From Yamagishiella unicocca (Eukaryota > Chlorophyta > Chlorophyceae > Chlamydomonadales > Volvocaceae): a stretch of DNA of 64,000 bases. The stretch covers positions 868,001 through 932,000 of the forward strand of contig BDSL01000017.1 in NCBI GenBank assembly GCA_003116995.1, written 5' to 3'. The position numbers and the translations under genes are program-made. The notes under the pieces were generated by a model. The model ran no database searches, had not been told where the DNA came from, and worked only from the letters and a program-made list of their open reading frames with translations. Of the stretch, positions 44,690 to 56,100 are shown piece after piece (positions within the stretch are counted from its first letter, which is position 1; every line of letters starts with the position of its first letter).

Positions 44690-46283
44690 TCAGGCAATGA
44701 CCCGCTCCCGCCCCAGCTCCCCAAACGTGGGTGGGATCTGGCTGCCTTGGATGAACTGCCTCTTGGCGCCTGATTCGGTGATCGTCACGGTGCGAATGCA
44801 GCCGCCGGAGCTGGCGTCCCACGTCATGGCGAATTTGAGCGCTCGTACGACAAAGTCCATGGCCTCCTGCTCGCTCATGTTCTCCCGCCAGTGCTTGTCG
44901 ACGAAGCCGTTGATGTAGGTGGAGCCGGAGCCGCTCATCGCGAACGGCGCCGCGGTGATGGTGCCGCCAAGCGATATGGAGAACACCTGTGGGCGACGGC
45001 CCGACGTGAGGCAATACGGTTAAGCACTTCAACACGGCCAAAGGCCTCTTCTGAGCAGTAGACGGCGTCGACGTGGACATAGAGACGGAACGTGTACGGC
45101 ACAGCTCGGGAAAGTAGTGGAAACACGGGGGGGGCCAGGGCCAATGGCCCGACCATGCCGTGCTATCATTCCGGTCGTACATCCGGGTCGTACATCCGGG
45201 CCGTAGCAGCACATCAGGGGCAGCAGCGGCGCTTTTGCAGCCCAGCTGACTTGCCTATGCCTGAGCGTGCACCCCGCGACCGTGATTGGGCAACCCGCCG
45301 GGGTGAAGTCACCACTCGCGAGCACCAGCCCCGTATGGCGTAGATCGCCACGTAATCGCCATTACACGTCGATCAATGCAGCAGGCGGCTAATGGCTACG
45401 GGCACAAGCGCGACGTCGCGACGTTCCAAGCGCCGCGTTTCCTAATCTAGACAATGAGCTAGGTACCCATCGCGGCCCCCCTCCACCCCACAGCCTTCCC
45501 TCCACTCCGCCAGCCCCGCTGAAGGACGATACGACAGCGGCTTGCCTTCCCACTCCCATGCAACGCTCCGCAAAGAGCGCCTCACCTGCCCCCCGGCATG
45601 CTTGTCAAAGCCCGCCACGATGAGGCCCGCCTCGAAGTGGTCCTTGTTGTTGTATGCCATCATCTTCACCAGGTTGGCAGCAGTCTTGACCGAGATGCGT
45701 TCGCCCTGGTTGATTGCCCAGGAAGGTAGGGGGGTTTGAGGAGGAAACCGGTGAATCGACAGTTCGGGGCGAGACACAAAAAAACATAGGGTTAGTAAAG
45801 CCGTACATGAGACCATTGGCTTTGAACGAACACACACAGTGTGCAGTTACGCATCCAAACTGGTGGTGCATCCCCGCGGATCCGCCGACGTCGTCCCTCG
45901 TCCTCATGTACAAGCTCTGTAAAAAGGTGCCCCTTGTCACCCTTCCACCCCTTGCGTTCCACATTGACACCACCCGATCCCCGATGCTTAACAGACGACC
46001 CCAGCCTCAAACGCGTCTTCTAACGCACCTCCTCCGCCTGGTGCTGAGCAATGAAGTGCTGCACATACGATGCGATAGCCTGGGTGTCCGAAGCTGAGCC
46101 CGATCTCAATGTGTATACATTGTCACAGAGCGGGGTGATTTTGTCTGCGGTGCGGTTCGCTACGTAGTTGCCGGTGGAGGTTCGGCTGTCAGCCCCTAGA
46201 ATGACCCCACCGTTAAAGCTGACAGCAATGATAGAGGTACCCATCGATACAGGAGTGCATATAGACGCCACCATGCTGTCCAT
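44690..46283 (-). CDS. PBA1: 20S proteasome subunit beta-1 (caspase-like)
   Basis: Three exons, 46283-46029, 45705-45586 and 44986-44690, joined in phase 0, give 223 residues. A 15-residue propeptide ends ...VSMG before Thr16, the N-terminal nucleophile Thr1 of the mature subunit. Asp32 (GADSRTSTG) and Lys48 (ADKIT) correspond to catalytic Asp17 and Lys33. Arg60 ([10 protein letters not shown]) sits at mature position 45, the residue that gives beta-1 its acidic P1 preference. The later [10 protein letters not shown] and WDASSGG blocks carry the conserved Ser and Asp of the active site. It is autocatalytically processed and cuts after acidic residues within the 20S core in cytosol and nucleus. 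The length is close to plant PBA1. The gene is divergent from the unknown gene at 46675. Confidence 0.97.
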
Positions 46284-46674
46284 TTTGACAACAAACAAGG
46301 GAAAAGCAAGCCCCGCGATAGATCGCCCTGTAATTCTATATTATGTATGGAGGAGCGTTACGTTGGTGATCAAGAAGACAGCAATTAACACGTATTCTAT
46401 CAATTGGTCCAGAGCCGGTGCTTTGAGCTGTGGTATCGTCCGATTGACGAAGGAGTGCGTACCGGTACCTCATCTCATGTCATAACGACTTCAAAAATTC
46501 ACCTCTTTGGCAAAAGTGCAAACAGATAATATACTTCTTATCATAGTTGCTATCCAATCTTTCCACAGTATCGTGTGACTTCCTCCATGGTCGCGTCCCT
46601 GTCCAGCTGAAAACCATAACATGAAGAAGAACACCTACCACGTTAATCCGGTTGTAAATAAATGGTAAACTAAA
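46284..46674. promoter_or_regulatory. 391-bp shared intergenic region, head-to-head genes
   Basis: Lies between the start codons of the minus-strand proteasome beta-1 gene and the plus-strand gene at 46675. It is noticeably more AT-rich than the flanking exons. No specific element was identified. Confidence 0.55.
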
Positions 46675-49600
46675 ATGCCGCAACAGCTGCGGACGCGGCA
46701 GGACATATTCGGGCCGGCCGGTGCTCCAATGAAGTGCTCTCCGTTCCGCAGGGAGGAAGAGCAGCGGCGTGCGAGGATGGAGAAGATGATCAGCCGGGCA
46801 AAATCGACTCTGCCGCCGGAAGCTCGAGGTAGGCAGGGTTACACTTACATGCGCGCTTGCCGCAGCCGCGCCTCCACCGCCTTGCGCAAACCTGAGCCTG
46901 ATTTTGGTCTCGCACATCACGCTCCCGCAGCGGGCAACAAACAGGCTGGCCCAAAGAAGCCGTCGCCGTATGCCGCGGAGAGCAACGCAGCACGGGTAGG
47001 ACGGAAGCAGTCCAGCAACGGCCAAGACGCGGCAGGGGGCCCGGTCGTGATGGACGTTCAGGAGCTTGACAGTAAGTCCAAATCGCAGAGTGGAAAGTAC
47101 CGTATCGGGATGGGTGTGGGCGCTCCTGGGGAGCCGTACCTGCTTCACGCGAGGAGTTACCGCACGCTTCCCTACAGAGGGATAGCGGGTCCAGCTCTGG
47201 TGCAAATTGCTGGCACCGTGCATGGTGTAGGATGCCCCGGCACCCTCAATAACCGTCCCCGTAGGATGCCCCTTAATGGCCGTCCCCGTAGGATAGGTGC
47301 GCCAAATGTTCGGGTACGGTATCAGCAGGGCCATCAGCGTTCGCGCATTGTTCCGGCCCCGTCCATGATGTCCAGGTCGCTGCCCCGCACCTTCGCCCCC
47401 CTCTTCCTCGAACCTCCCGCCCCCCCTAATCCCTGCTCTCCGTCTCCTATGTCGTGGAACCGGGTCTTCTTTTCCCCCCATCTCCCTGCCCCCCGTCATC
47501 TGGGGGAATAACGTACCTCTTCTCCACTGCCCCTGGCTGCCGACCTGCGCCAAACTTAAGAACCTGCGGTCAACTTCATAACCTGCGGTCAACTTCGTAA
47601 CCTGCGGTCAAATTCATAACCTGCGGTCAAATTCATAACCTGCGTCTAACTTCATAACCTGCGTCTAAACTTCATAACCTGCAGGCCTCATCTACAACAG
47701 GGTGCAAGAGATCCTGGGCATGCCGCTGATGCGCCGGGCTGCGGCGGCCCGAGGGGCTGCCGGGAAGGGCGGCAGTCCGCCCCAGGCCCCGATGTCCGCC
47801 CGGGGGGGTGCGCGGCGACCCGTGTGGAATAGCGAGTGGAGCGCCCCGGCAGCTAGCGCCCCCGCGCACCTTGACGCGCGGCAGCACGCCGGCGGGGTGG
47901 CGGCACGGAGTGCGCCCGCGGGGAAGACTTACGGTGCGCGTCGCGCGGGGGTCGCGGTCGGGGATCAGGGTTTTAGGGTTCTGGGCTAGTTTGGCACAGG
48001 CTTGCAGGGGACATACAGCACCTAGGCGCTTCCTAGGCCGGATCCCTGCGGATACCTGTGGTCTAGAATGTGCGGTCCGGCCCCGACTTGGCAGCCGCCT
48101 GGCTTCGGCGGGAGCCTTGTCGTCGTTTGGGTTTGCATCAGTGTGATGGCCTACCGGTCCGAACGCCGCAGCCGCCAGCTGCCAGCGCCGCAGCCGCCAG
48201 CTGCCAGCGCCGCAGCCGCCAGCTGCCAGCGCCGCAGCGGGCAGCCTTGTTTTTGTGCTCGCCGCTCCTTAGCGCACCCATTCTCTTCCCCCCCTCCCCC
48301 CGCTGCCCACGGGTCTTCCTCGAAACCCCCCCCCCAGCCCAATCGGTGTCCGACGACCATGCGCCAACTATCCTGTCCCGTCGCGTATAACGGTAACTAC
48401 CATCCCCCCGCTGCTTATCCGTCCGGCAGAGCGCATCCCGTCCAAGCCGACCAGCACCGCCTCGGGTAACGCGCGCCGCCACAACCCTTACGAGGGGACG
48501 CCCACCCGGCAAGCCGCTCCGAAACCCGCCGACGCCCCGCATGCCGGCGCCGTACAGCGGCGCCCCAGCGGCCGTGCGCAGGGTGCAGGTGAGGCCGTTG
48601 CCGCTGTCATCAATCAATTCAAGAACGCCACTGCCGGACCGTGTGTCTTGGTTCCAAACAAATATGTCCCGAAGGATACGTCGCTCTCTTGTTATTACCC
48701 GCAGTGCTGCAGCCACACCATTATGACGCAACACCATAGCACGTATGACGTATAATGACACTATACGTCGTAATCATGAAGTCATGATTACCGGTATTCC
48801 GCGGCAGCAGAGGCAGCGCAAGCAATCGCGGCGTAGTTGACCGCTTAGGAGAATAGCATCTCCTTATTGTTGCACAGCCTACGGCTGCAACTCTTGCAGC
48901 ACAAGCAGAAGCTGACCGTTGTTGAACGTCGTCCCGTCGCTGTTCCTGCTCGCGCAGCTGAGCGGGTGGTGCTGCTGCCGTCGCCGTCCGCTGGCAGCTC
49001 GGCCAACAGAGCCCAGCCCGTACGACCCTCGTCCAGTCGGTACGGCACTGGCCTGGAGCCGGGCGCCGCTGCGGGAGCCGCAGGAGGCGAGAGCCACCTG
49101 CTGGGCCAGTCGGTCGTCTCGGCCATTGTGGCGCTCAACCCGCACTCCCCGGAGGCGCAGGAAGCCGCCGCGCGGATAGCCAAGCACCCGCAGCGCGGCC
49201 AGCCAGGCACTCTCGGTGCGGCGTCCTCAGCCGCGGGCTCCAGCAGCGCCGGCCGCAACGCAGGACGCCCCTCCAGCCTGATCGGGGGCGGCGCCGGCGC
49301 CGCAGGCTCGCAACGGGGGCTGAGCGGCAGCGCCTCTGCGCACGGCGGGGCTGGCAGCAGCAGCAGCGGCGGCGGCGGCGGCCGCGACGGCGCATCCATG
49401 AAGTCCCTGGCGTCCAAGGCGTCGGCATCGGCGTCGCAAGGGGGCTCGCCGGGAACCGGCGCCGGCTTGGCGAGTGCTCGCCGGCCGCCTGTGGGGCCCG
49501 GGGGTCGTGCCTCGGGATCGGGCGCCTCGCCAGCTGCCGGCGCGCAGGCCAGTCCCGCGTCCAAGGGAGACGAGGAGGAGGAGGACGCGTACGGGGATGA

Positions 49601-51749
49601 CTTTGAGGAGTACGACGGCTCGGACGGGGAGGGCGCTGCGGCGCGGGGGGAGGCGGAGGAGGACGGCGAGCAGGGGGCCGCGCCCGATGTGGCGATGCTG
49701 CGGAGCTCCGTGAGCGCGCTGAACGGGCTGGTGCAGCTAAAGATCCAGGTGGGGTGGGGTGGGTTTCGAGGAAGACCCGTGGATGCCAGGAAAAACCGCT
49801 TAGAACAGACGGGAAATATAGCGGGAGTCCGGTGGGGAGTTACAGTGGAAATCTGGGTGAGTGGGTAGAGAGGAAATCTGCGGGTGGGGTATAGCGGAAA
49901 TCCGGGGCGGGGGGGGGGTAGAGAGGAAATCCAGGGGTGCGGTAGGGAGGGAATGCGGTGGGAGGTAACACAGGGCGCCCGTGAAGCTTGCTCAGCAGTC
50001 CTGGATTGGATCAGCGCCCCCACGCATACCCCTTCCGCCCCCTCGCCCCTTCTTGCCCCTCTCATCCCACCCCCCAGCAAGAACTCGCTCGCAGCCAGCA
50101 GCGGCAGTCGCAGCTGGGCGGCCCCGACGGCACCACGCCTACGCCCTCGGCCATGTTGGCATCCATGGCGCTGGTGGGGGCAGAGGACGCGGACGCTCCG
50201 GGGCACGGTCTGGGGCACGGCGACCTAGGCGCCTCCGGCCTCGAGGACGGTCTCCGGCAGAGCGACCTCGATTACCTGGCACGCCTTGGTGGGGGCGACC
50301 CACACGAGGGGCACGAGGGCGGCAGCGGCGACGAGCGGACCTTTGTGATTGAGCCCGGAGCACCCGCTGGTACCAACAAGACCTGGGGGGACCGACAGCC
50401 CTGGGCGGATGGCAAGGGCGACGGCGGCGCCGCCACTGGGTTGGAGCAGCTGCGCGCGCGGCAGGAGAAGGAGAGGCTGAAGCAGCAGCAGGAGCAGGGC
50501 GTGGGCCCCAGTGGGCAGGAGCGGCGGCAGAGCCGGCAGGGAGGGGGCCTCTCCGGGGGTCAGAGGCAGTCGCAGCAGGGGGAGGCGGGGAGGCGCAGCT
50601 CCGGCGTACAGGAGGACGAGGAGGACACGGTGCTGCTGGGGGAGACGTTGACACCGCGTGAGTGGGGGTTTGCGAAAGAGAACCGGAGGGGAGGGGTTCG
50701 AGGGAAACCCGTGGATGTCCCGGAGGGGAGGGGGAGGGAAAGGGAGGGGGCGGAAAAGCGGGGGGGGGACGGGGTGGAGGGACACGGAGAGGGGAAGGGG
50801 GGCCAGGGTAGGGAGGAGGGAGGGCAAGGAAGCGGGGGAGGGAAGGAATGGGCGGGGGGGAGGTGGGGCAAGGAAAGAAGTAGGGAGGGCAAGTGAGCAC
50901 GTAGTGGCCGCCCGTACTTCGCCTGCATGCTTGTCGCTCGTCCAGCACTCGCTGCAGTCTCAAGGGCTCCCATGTAATACTCGCATTCTGGAATGATGTA
51001 TGGCGCAGTCCACAGGTGGCGTTGCCTCGTCGCCGGTCCGATATCATCATTGGGTGCTGCAAGGCACGCATACCGTTTCCTCGGAGACAAAGACAACCAT
51101 AAACACACACGCACACACACGTGTGCGTCACCTCCACTGACCCCCCCCCTCACCCCGGCCCCCGACAGGCCACCGCACAGGCGGCGCCGCCGCGCAGATG
51201 CAGGCGGTGAGCTCCGCCCTCGCCGCGCTGGCCACCTCCGGCCAGCTGACCACCGACGACGCGCAGGACCTGCAGACCCAGACCGACGCGCTGTACGGCA
51301 GCCTGGTGCAGCTGCACAACCTCATGACCGGCCCTCGCGGCGCGGAGCTCAAGACCTCACCGCCCTCGGGCGCCGACGGAACCGGCGGCGACGGCTTCTC
51401 GCCGCTCATCTTGTCCCCCATCGACTCCCCCAGCCAGTCCATCGGCGGGTCGCCCTTAGCGCCGGAGGGGGCTGGAAATCCCGGAGCCAGCCGCGGGACA
51501 TCAGCAAGGCCGCAGCCGCTGTCGCCCGCGCACATGGAGCCCACCGGGCACAGGTTCACGGGGGAGCACGGCGAGTCGTCGCGGCCGGCGGAGGACGTGC
51601 GAGGGGGTGAGAGGGGCGGCGGCGGCTCGCACATCCAGCTGACGCCTAAGCACCGCCTGGTGGCGGAGGACGTGGCGTGGATGGCGGGGCTGGCGCAGAG
51701 CCTGAGCGACAGCCTGCAGATCGAGAACGGGGACCTGCCAGGCATGTGA
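46675..51749 (+). CDS. unrecognised multi-exon low-complexity protein with coiled-coil segments
   Basis: Exon blocks: 46675-46828, 46931-47071, 47685-47933, probably one around 48430-48590, then 48900-49748, 50078-50657 and 51169-51749 (TGA). The first three join in phase 1 and the last three join as phase 0 and phase 1, but the link between 47933 and 48900 is unresolved because the phases do not match directly. The N-terminus (MPQQLRTRQDIFGPAG) and SPFRREEEQRRARMEK are basic and helical. The 48900 block is Ala/Ser/Gly-rich with an acidic patch (GDEEEEDAYGDDFEEYD). The 50078 block has Gln/Arg-rich probable coiled coil (LEQLRARQEKERLKQQQEQ). The last exon has a helical TTDDAQDLQTQTDALYGSL segment. 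I do not recognise the family. GC3-rich codons and the TGTAA at 52214 support a real gene. Confidence 0.6.
47551..47684. repeat. 20-bp tandem repeat ending at a splice acceptor
   Basis: About seven units of AACTTCATAACCTGCGGTC with small variants fill the end of intron 2 of the unknown gene. The last unit reads CATAACCTGCAG and supplies the acceptor of the exon at 47685. Confidence 0.88.
48164..48236. repeat. 22-bp minisatellite, about three units
   Basis: Units of CGCCGCAGCCGCCAGCTGCCAG in an intron of the unknown gene. Confidence 0.85.
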
Positions 51750-52016
51750 GCTCGGGCGGCAGGCCTGCGGGCTGAGTATGCGTGCGGGCTGAGTAAACGT
51801 GCGGGCTGAGTATACGTGCGGGCTGAGTATGCGTGCGGGCGGTGCAGGGTGGGGGAAGGTGGATGGATGCCGTGCGGGCTGGTAATGGGGAGGTGAATGC
51901 CGTATGCCATATGCTATAACTGGAAGTTAGTAGTAGAGCCGTAGCTTGGTTACGGAGCGGTGACTGTGCCGCGCTGTGCTTGTGTTGGGTGTTTTTGTGT
52001 CACGGGTCGATGTAAG

Positions 52017-52038
52017 ATGTGTGTGTGTGTGTGTGTGT
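52017..52038. repeat. GT microsatellite in the 3' UTR of the unknown gene
   Basis: Uninterrupted run of TG dinucleotides at the end of a T/G-rich segment, about 270 nt past the stop codon. Confidence 0.85.
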
Positions 52039-52213
52039 TTGTTCAGGGGGGGGGCGAGGCAGGAAGAAGCCGCAGGGGGCTGCAGGGCAGTCGCAGAGCG
52101 TTTCTGAAGCGGATGTGCCGCGAGCGCTAGCAGGTCGAAATGCCGGTGGCGGCGGCGTGTATGACTTCGTGCGTTGAGAGGATGCACACACGCACACCTC
52201 TTGTGGCAAGGGG

Positions 52214-52218
52214 TGTAA
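52214..52218 (+). terminator. TGTAA poly(A) signal of the unknown plus-strand gene
   Basis: TGTAA about 465 nt past the stop at 51749, the typical volvocine signal and spacing for a longer 3' UTR. Confidence 0.5.
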
Positions 52219-53186
52219 GTAAGTATTGAAGGCATAATAAAGTTAGCGCGATTCCCCTCTTTAGGCAACTAGTACTGCATCCTAGCCACCAGGTGGGGGG
52301 TCCATGAAGGACAGACGCTTACGCGCGCGGCGCGCCCGGGGAGAATGTGATGCTTGCATAGGTCTGGCGTCCTTGTTCGCGTATAATATAAGGTCTTCGG
52401 AAGCACCAGAAACAGGATTCAGTGATTCCGATCTTGTGGCCGTGCGCCTGAATGAGTGACAATGTAGCGGTCTGTAACGTCCGGGTTGATTTGTTGTGAC
52501 TTCGTAAGACTGGCTTTTGGAAGACGCTCTGCAGCGAGATGTATTTGGCGGCCACGCAATTGGGACTTTGTAAGATATTGCGTGCGGACGGTATGCTTGC
52601 AGCAGCGCCGGACAGGCGCGTTAGGAGTTGCTGTAACAACACGTCGCCTGTCGCCAGGCCTGCCGCTCGAAGCACCACAGCGAGCACCCTTACATTCGAA
52701 CACTGCGGCGAGCATTTGGCGGCACAATGAACCACCTCCACCAGGCCCAGCGGGTTTCAAACCTTCCATACCTTCAGCAGAACCACTGACCACCGTTTTC
52801 AGCGGCCGACAGCGCCAGCTGGCACCAGCCGCCTGTACGGCATCCAACCCTTGCACCCACGTGCCCCTTCTAGCGGCACCCATCTGGTAATCGTTTCCGA
52901 CCCTGGCGCCAGGATGCACCCGCCACACCGCAACCCCTGCCGCCCGCCGTTTCCTTCGTCGTCCGCACTCCGCGTCGCCGCCATTCCGTCAAATACGTTT
53001 CTTTTTTCCTTTCTGCAGCCCCAAGAAACCGGCTGCACAGGTTTGCCGGTCGTCCATCCCATTGCTCCAGCATGCGCCCACAACCTAGATGTCCGCCGAC
53101 CATGCGCCCACTATCTTGTCGTTTTTCGTGTCACCGGTTTCACACCACCCCCCGACCTCCCGGGACCTCCTCCGCCCCTTAACCCT
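52219..53186. other. convergent intergenic region between the unknown gene and NUP88
   Basis: No coding frame I can support; overlapping frames on both strands are Arg/Ala-rich and mutually exclusive. A copy of the dispersed TGTCCG...GACCATGCGCC repeat lies at 53090-53137. Confidence 0.5.
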
Positions 53187-56100
53187 CTACGCCACCCGGA
53201 CGCCCAGCCCCAGCCCCAGGTTGATGCCGCCGACAGCATCCGACAGAGTGGCCCCGCCCCCGCCCCCGGCACCTCCGCCCAGCCCCAGCCCTTTTTCCAG
53301 CTGCTCCGCCGTCCGATCGGCGACTGCCGCCGCCACCTGCTGCTCCAGGGAGGCCAGCGCGGCTCGTGCGACGGACAGGCCCTGGTACTGGTGCACGATG
53401 GCGTCGTGGACCTGAGGGGTAGGGGTACACAGGGAGGGGGCGCCTTAGGGTTTCAGAACTAGGTACAAAAAGCTTCGTACCGGTGTACGCCAGTGTAGTC
53501 TGTCTGCGTGGTGTGCGACATTACAAAAGGGTTCACAGGGACGCCCGGTGTCTGTCCTCGCGGGGGCCGTTGCGTGCCTATTACCGCATCATCCGAGCGG
53601 CAGCGGCAACAGCCTAGGCGGCGCTGCCGCTGCCTAGGCTGTTGCGGCAACAGCCTAGGCGGGGGACGCCGCCAGAGACGCGCTCATCCACACAACACTT
53701 TTCATCACGCGCGCCAGCCAGCCAGCGCTGTCAACACGTACGACACTGCCTCAAGCGGCCGCAGCCGCCAAGCAAACATACAAGCTGCTGGTCTCCCCAC
53801 GAGCGACACGAACCGAGGCAGGTGGAAGCAAGCCTGGCGGCCACCCACCACCCTACGGAGTCTACAAAACGCTTCCTTATCGAGCACACTGTTCAGTGCC
53901 GGCCTACGGGTTTCTCTCATACCACCCTCCCAAATCCCCCGCATGTTCAAAACCTACCGACCAGCTGGTTCATTTTCTGCCCCTCCGTCTCCTAGGTCGT
54001 GTCGCCGGGTTTTCTCGCCGCCCCCTTCCCCCCATGTGCCCCCTCCCCCGTCTGCCCCCCTCCCCCGTCTGCCCCCCTCCCCCGTCTGCCCCCCTCCCCC
54101 GTCTGCCCCCCCCGCTCACCTTGTCCATCTGGGCCTCCGGCACGCTGGCGACCCGCACCCCCGCCGCCCTGCCCGCCCCCATGCGCCGCTCCTCGCACAG
54201 CAGCCGCCCCCGCGCAGCAATGGTGCCCCACTGCGCCTGCAGCGAGCTGGACCGCTGCTCCATGTCTCCCAGCTCGTCGCGCACCGCCAGCTCGGCCAGC
54301 GACAGGGCGCGAGGAAGCGACCAGTGCAGGCTCGCCAACATGCCTGCAGGTGGGGTGCCGGGTATCAGGCAGGTGGGGTGCCGGGTATCAGCCAGGTGGG
54401 GTGCCGGGTATCAGGCAGGTGGGGTGCCGGGTATCAGGCAGGTGGGGTGCCGGGTATCAGGCAGGTGGGGCGCCGGGTATCAGGCAGGTGGGGTGCCGGG
54501 TGCCAGGCAGGTGGGGTGCCGGGTATCAGGCAGGTGGGGTGCCGGGTGCCAAACGGGTGCCGGGTGCCAGGCAGGTGCCGTTTGGCGGATCGACTTCGTT
54601 TCGTTCGTTCCTCCAGGCGCCCCCAGCCTCCCCCACACACACACACACCGCGGAATTTGCGGATTCCTTTTATACACCACCGCCCAGCTCACCCGCTCTC
54701 TCCACCAGGTTGTCGTGCAGCTTCGTGAGCCGACTGACCCGGGCCTCCAGAGCCGACTGGCGGCTCTCCAGGCCGGTCGCCATGGCCGACAGCTCCGAAA
54801 CCGCGGCCGCGTGTTTGCCGGCTTCGGAGCGCAGGGCGTCGGCTCTGCCCTGCAGGTCCACGGCCGCACCGTGCAGGAAGGCCATGTGCTTGCCGCGCAG
54901 CGTGGCGATGCAGTCGGTGAGGTGGCGCAGACCCTCGGGGAGGGCGACCGTGAGCGGCGAGGGGGCACCTGCGGGCGGCAGAGGATAGTGGTGGGGAAGG
55001 ATAGTGGTGGGGAAGAATAGTGGGGGGAAGGATAGTGGGGGGAAGGGCAGTGTGGGGGAGGATAGTGGGGGAGTGAGTGTGGGGGAAGGGAGTGTGGGGA
55101 GAGGGAAGGTGAGGGGAGGGAAGGGGAGGGCAGGGAGTGTGGAGTGAGTGTGGGGGCAGTGTGTGGGGAGGGACTTTTGGGGGGATAGTGGAGAGAGTGT
55201 GGAGTGAGCGTGGGGGAAGTGTCGAGGGAGGTGGTGTGTGGGGAGTGTTGGAGGAATCACCTGCCGGCCTTGAGGCGAAATCGAAAACAAGGTGTCCAGG
55301 AAACATCTGGTGGCCCAAGGGGTCGTAAGGGAGTGGGTCCTGGCGACAAGTGAGGTGGCGTGCCGTACAGGTGACCGGCGCGGCATTGCCACCTTCATGG
55401 CGCCGAATCCCAATCCGGCGCCATCGGGGAACCGCTGACCCAGGGGTCGGCGACCGCCGCCGTAACCGATGAACGGAAAGTCCCCCCATACGCCATGTGT
55501 GTTTGTGTGGTTCTGTGTTCGCAGCCGACCCGACGAGCACCCACCCACCTGCAGGCGGCTTCGGGAGCTTCCGGTCCGCGGGGGGGGCCACCAGGGCGCC
55601 GTACACCCCCTTGATGTGCGCCTCCACCTGGGCCTTACGCTGCTCCGGACTCGCCGCTGGCAACCGCGGCGAGGCCGCCCCCGGGCGCTGCTGCTGCGTG
55701 GTCGCCTGCTGCTGCTGGTCCATCAGCATCGACGCCGCACCCGCGGGCTGGAAGTAATGCAGGGACCCTGCAGCAGCAGGCACACATGCCGCCAAGGCCG
55801 TCAAACGGGGGGGGGACGTGACATCATTTCGCCGGTGAGCCATTACGCAGGAACCTCGCCCGCCCCGGCGGCCTAGCTCCCCCACCCTTCCCTGGAGCGT
55901 GTCCGACACCCATGATAAAGCAACATAGGGACCCTGCATGCCCGTGCCGTTGTGGGGCGGGTTTCGGAGCCGCAGCGCGTTACGCCGCAGCAGCTGCCTC
56001 GACGCCTGACTTGCATTGCGGCGCCCTCCTCCAATACCCTGAGCCCAGCTAAGCATAAGCAGCTAAGCATAAGCAGCTAAGCATAAGCAGCTAAGCATAA

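Noticed and set aside
46480..47592. 370-codon minus-strand frame
   Set aside because: It overlaps the plus-strand exons at 46675-47071, which have good donors and phases, and it shows no conserved motif.
48845..50218. 457-codon minus-strand frame
   Set aside because: It is antisense to two exons of the unknown plus-strand gene, which have better phase agreement with their neighbours.
52319..52928. minus-strand frames of 140 and 169 codons
   Set aside because: They overlap each other, lack splice support and family motifs, and lie in convergent intergenic DNA.
53508..54728. 406-codon plus-strand frame
   Set aside because: It crosses NUP88 introns 8 and 9 and the antisense of exon 9; it is kept open by the 22-bp and 17-bp repeats.
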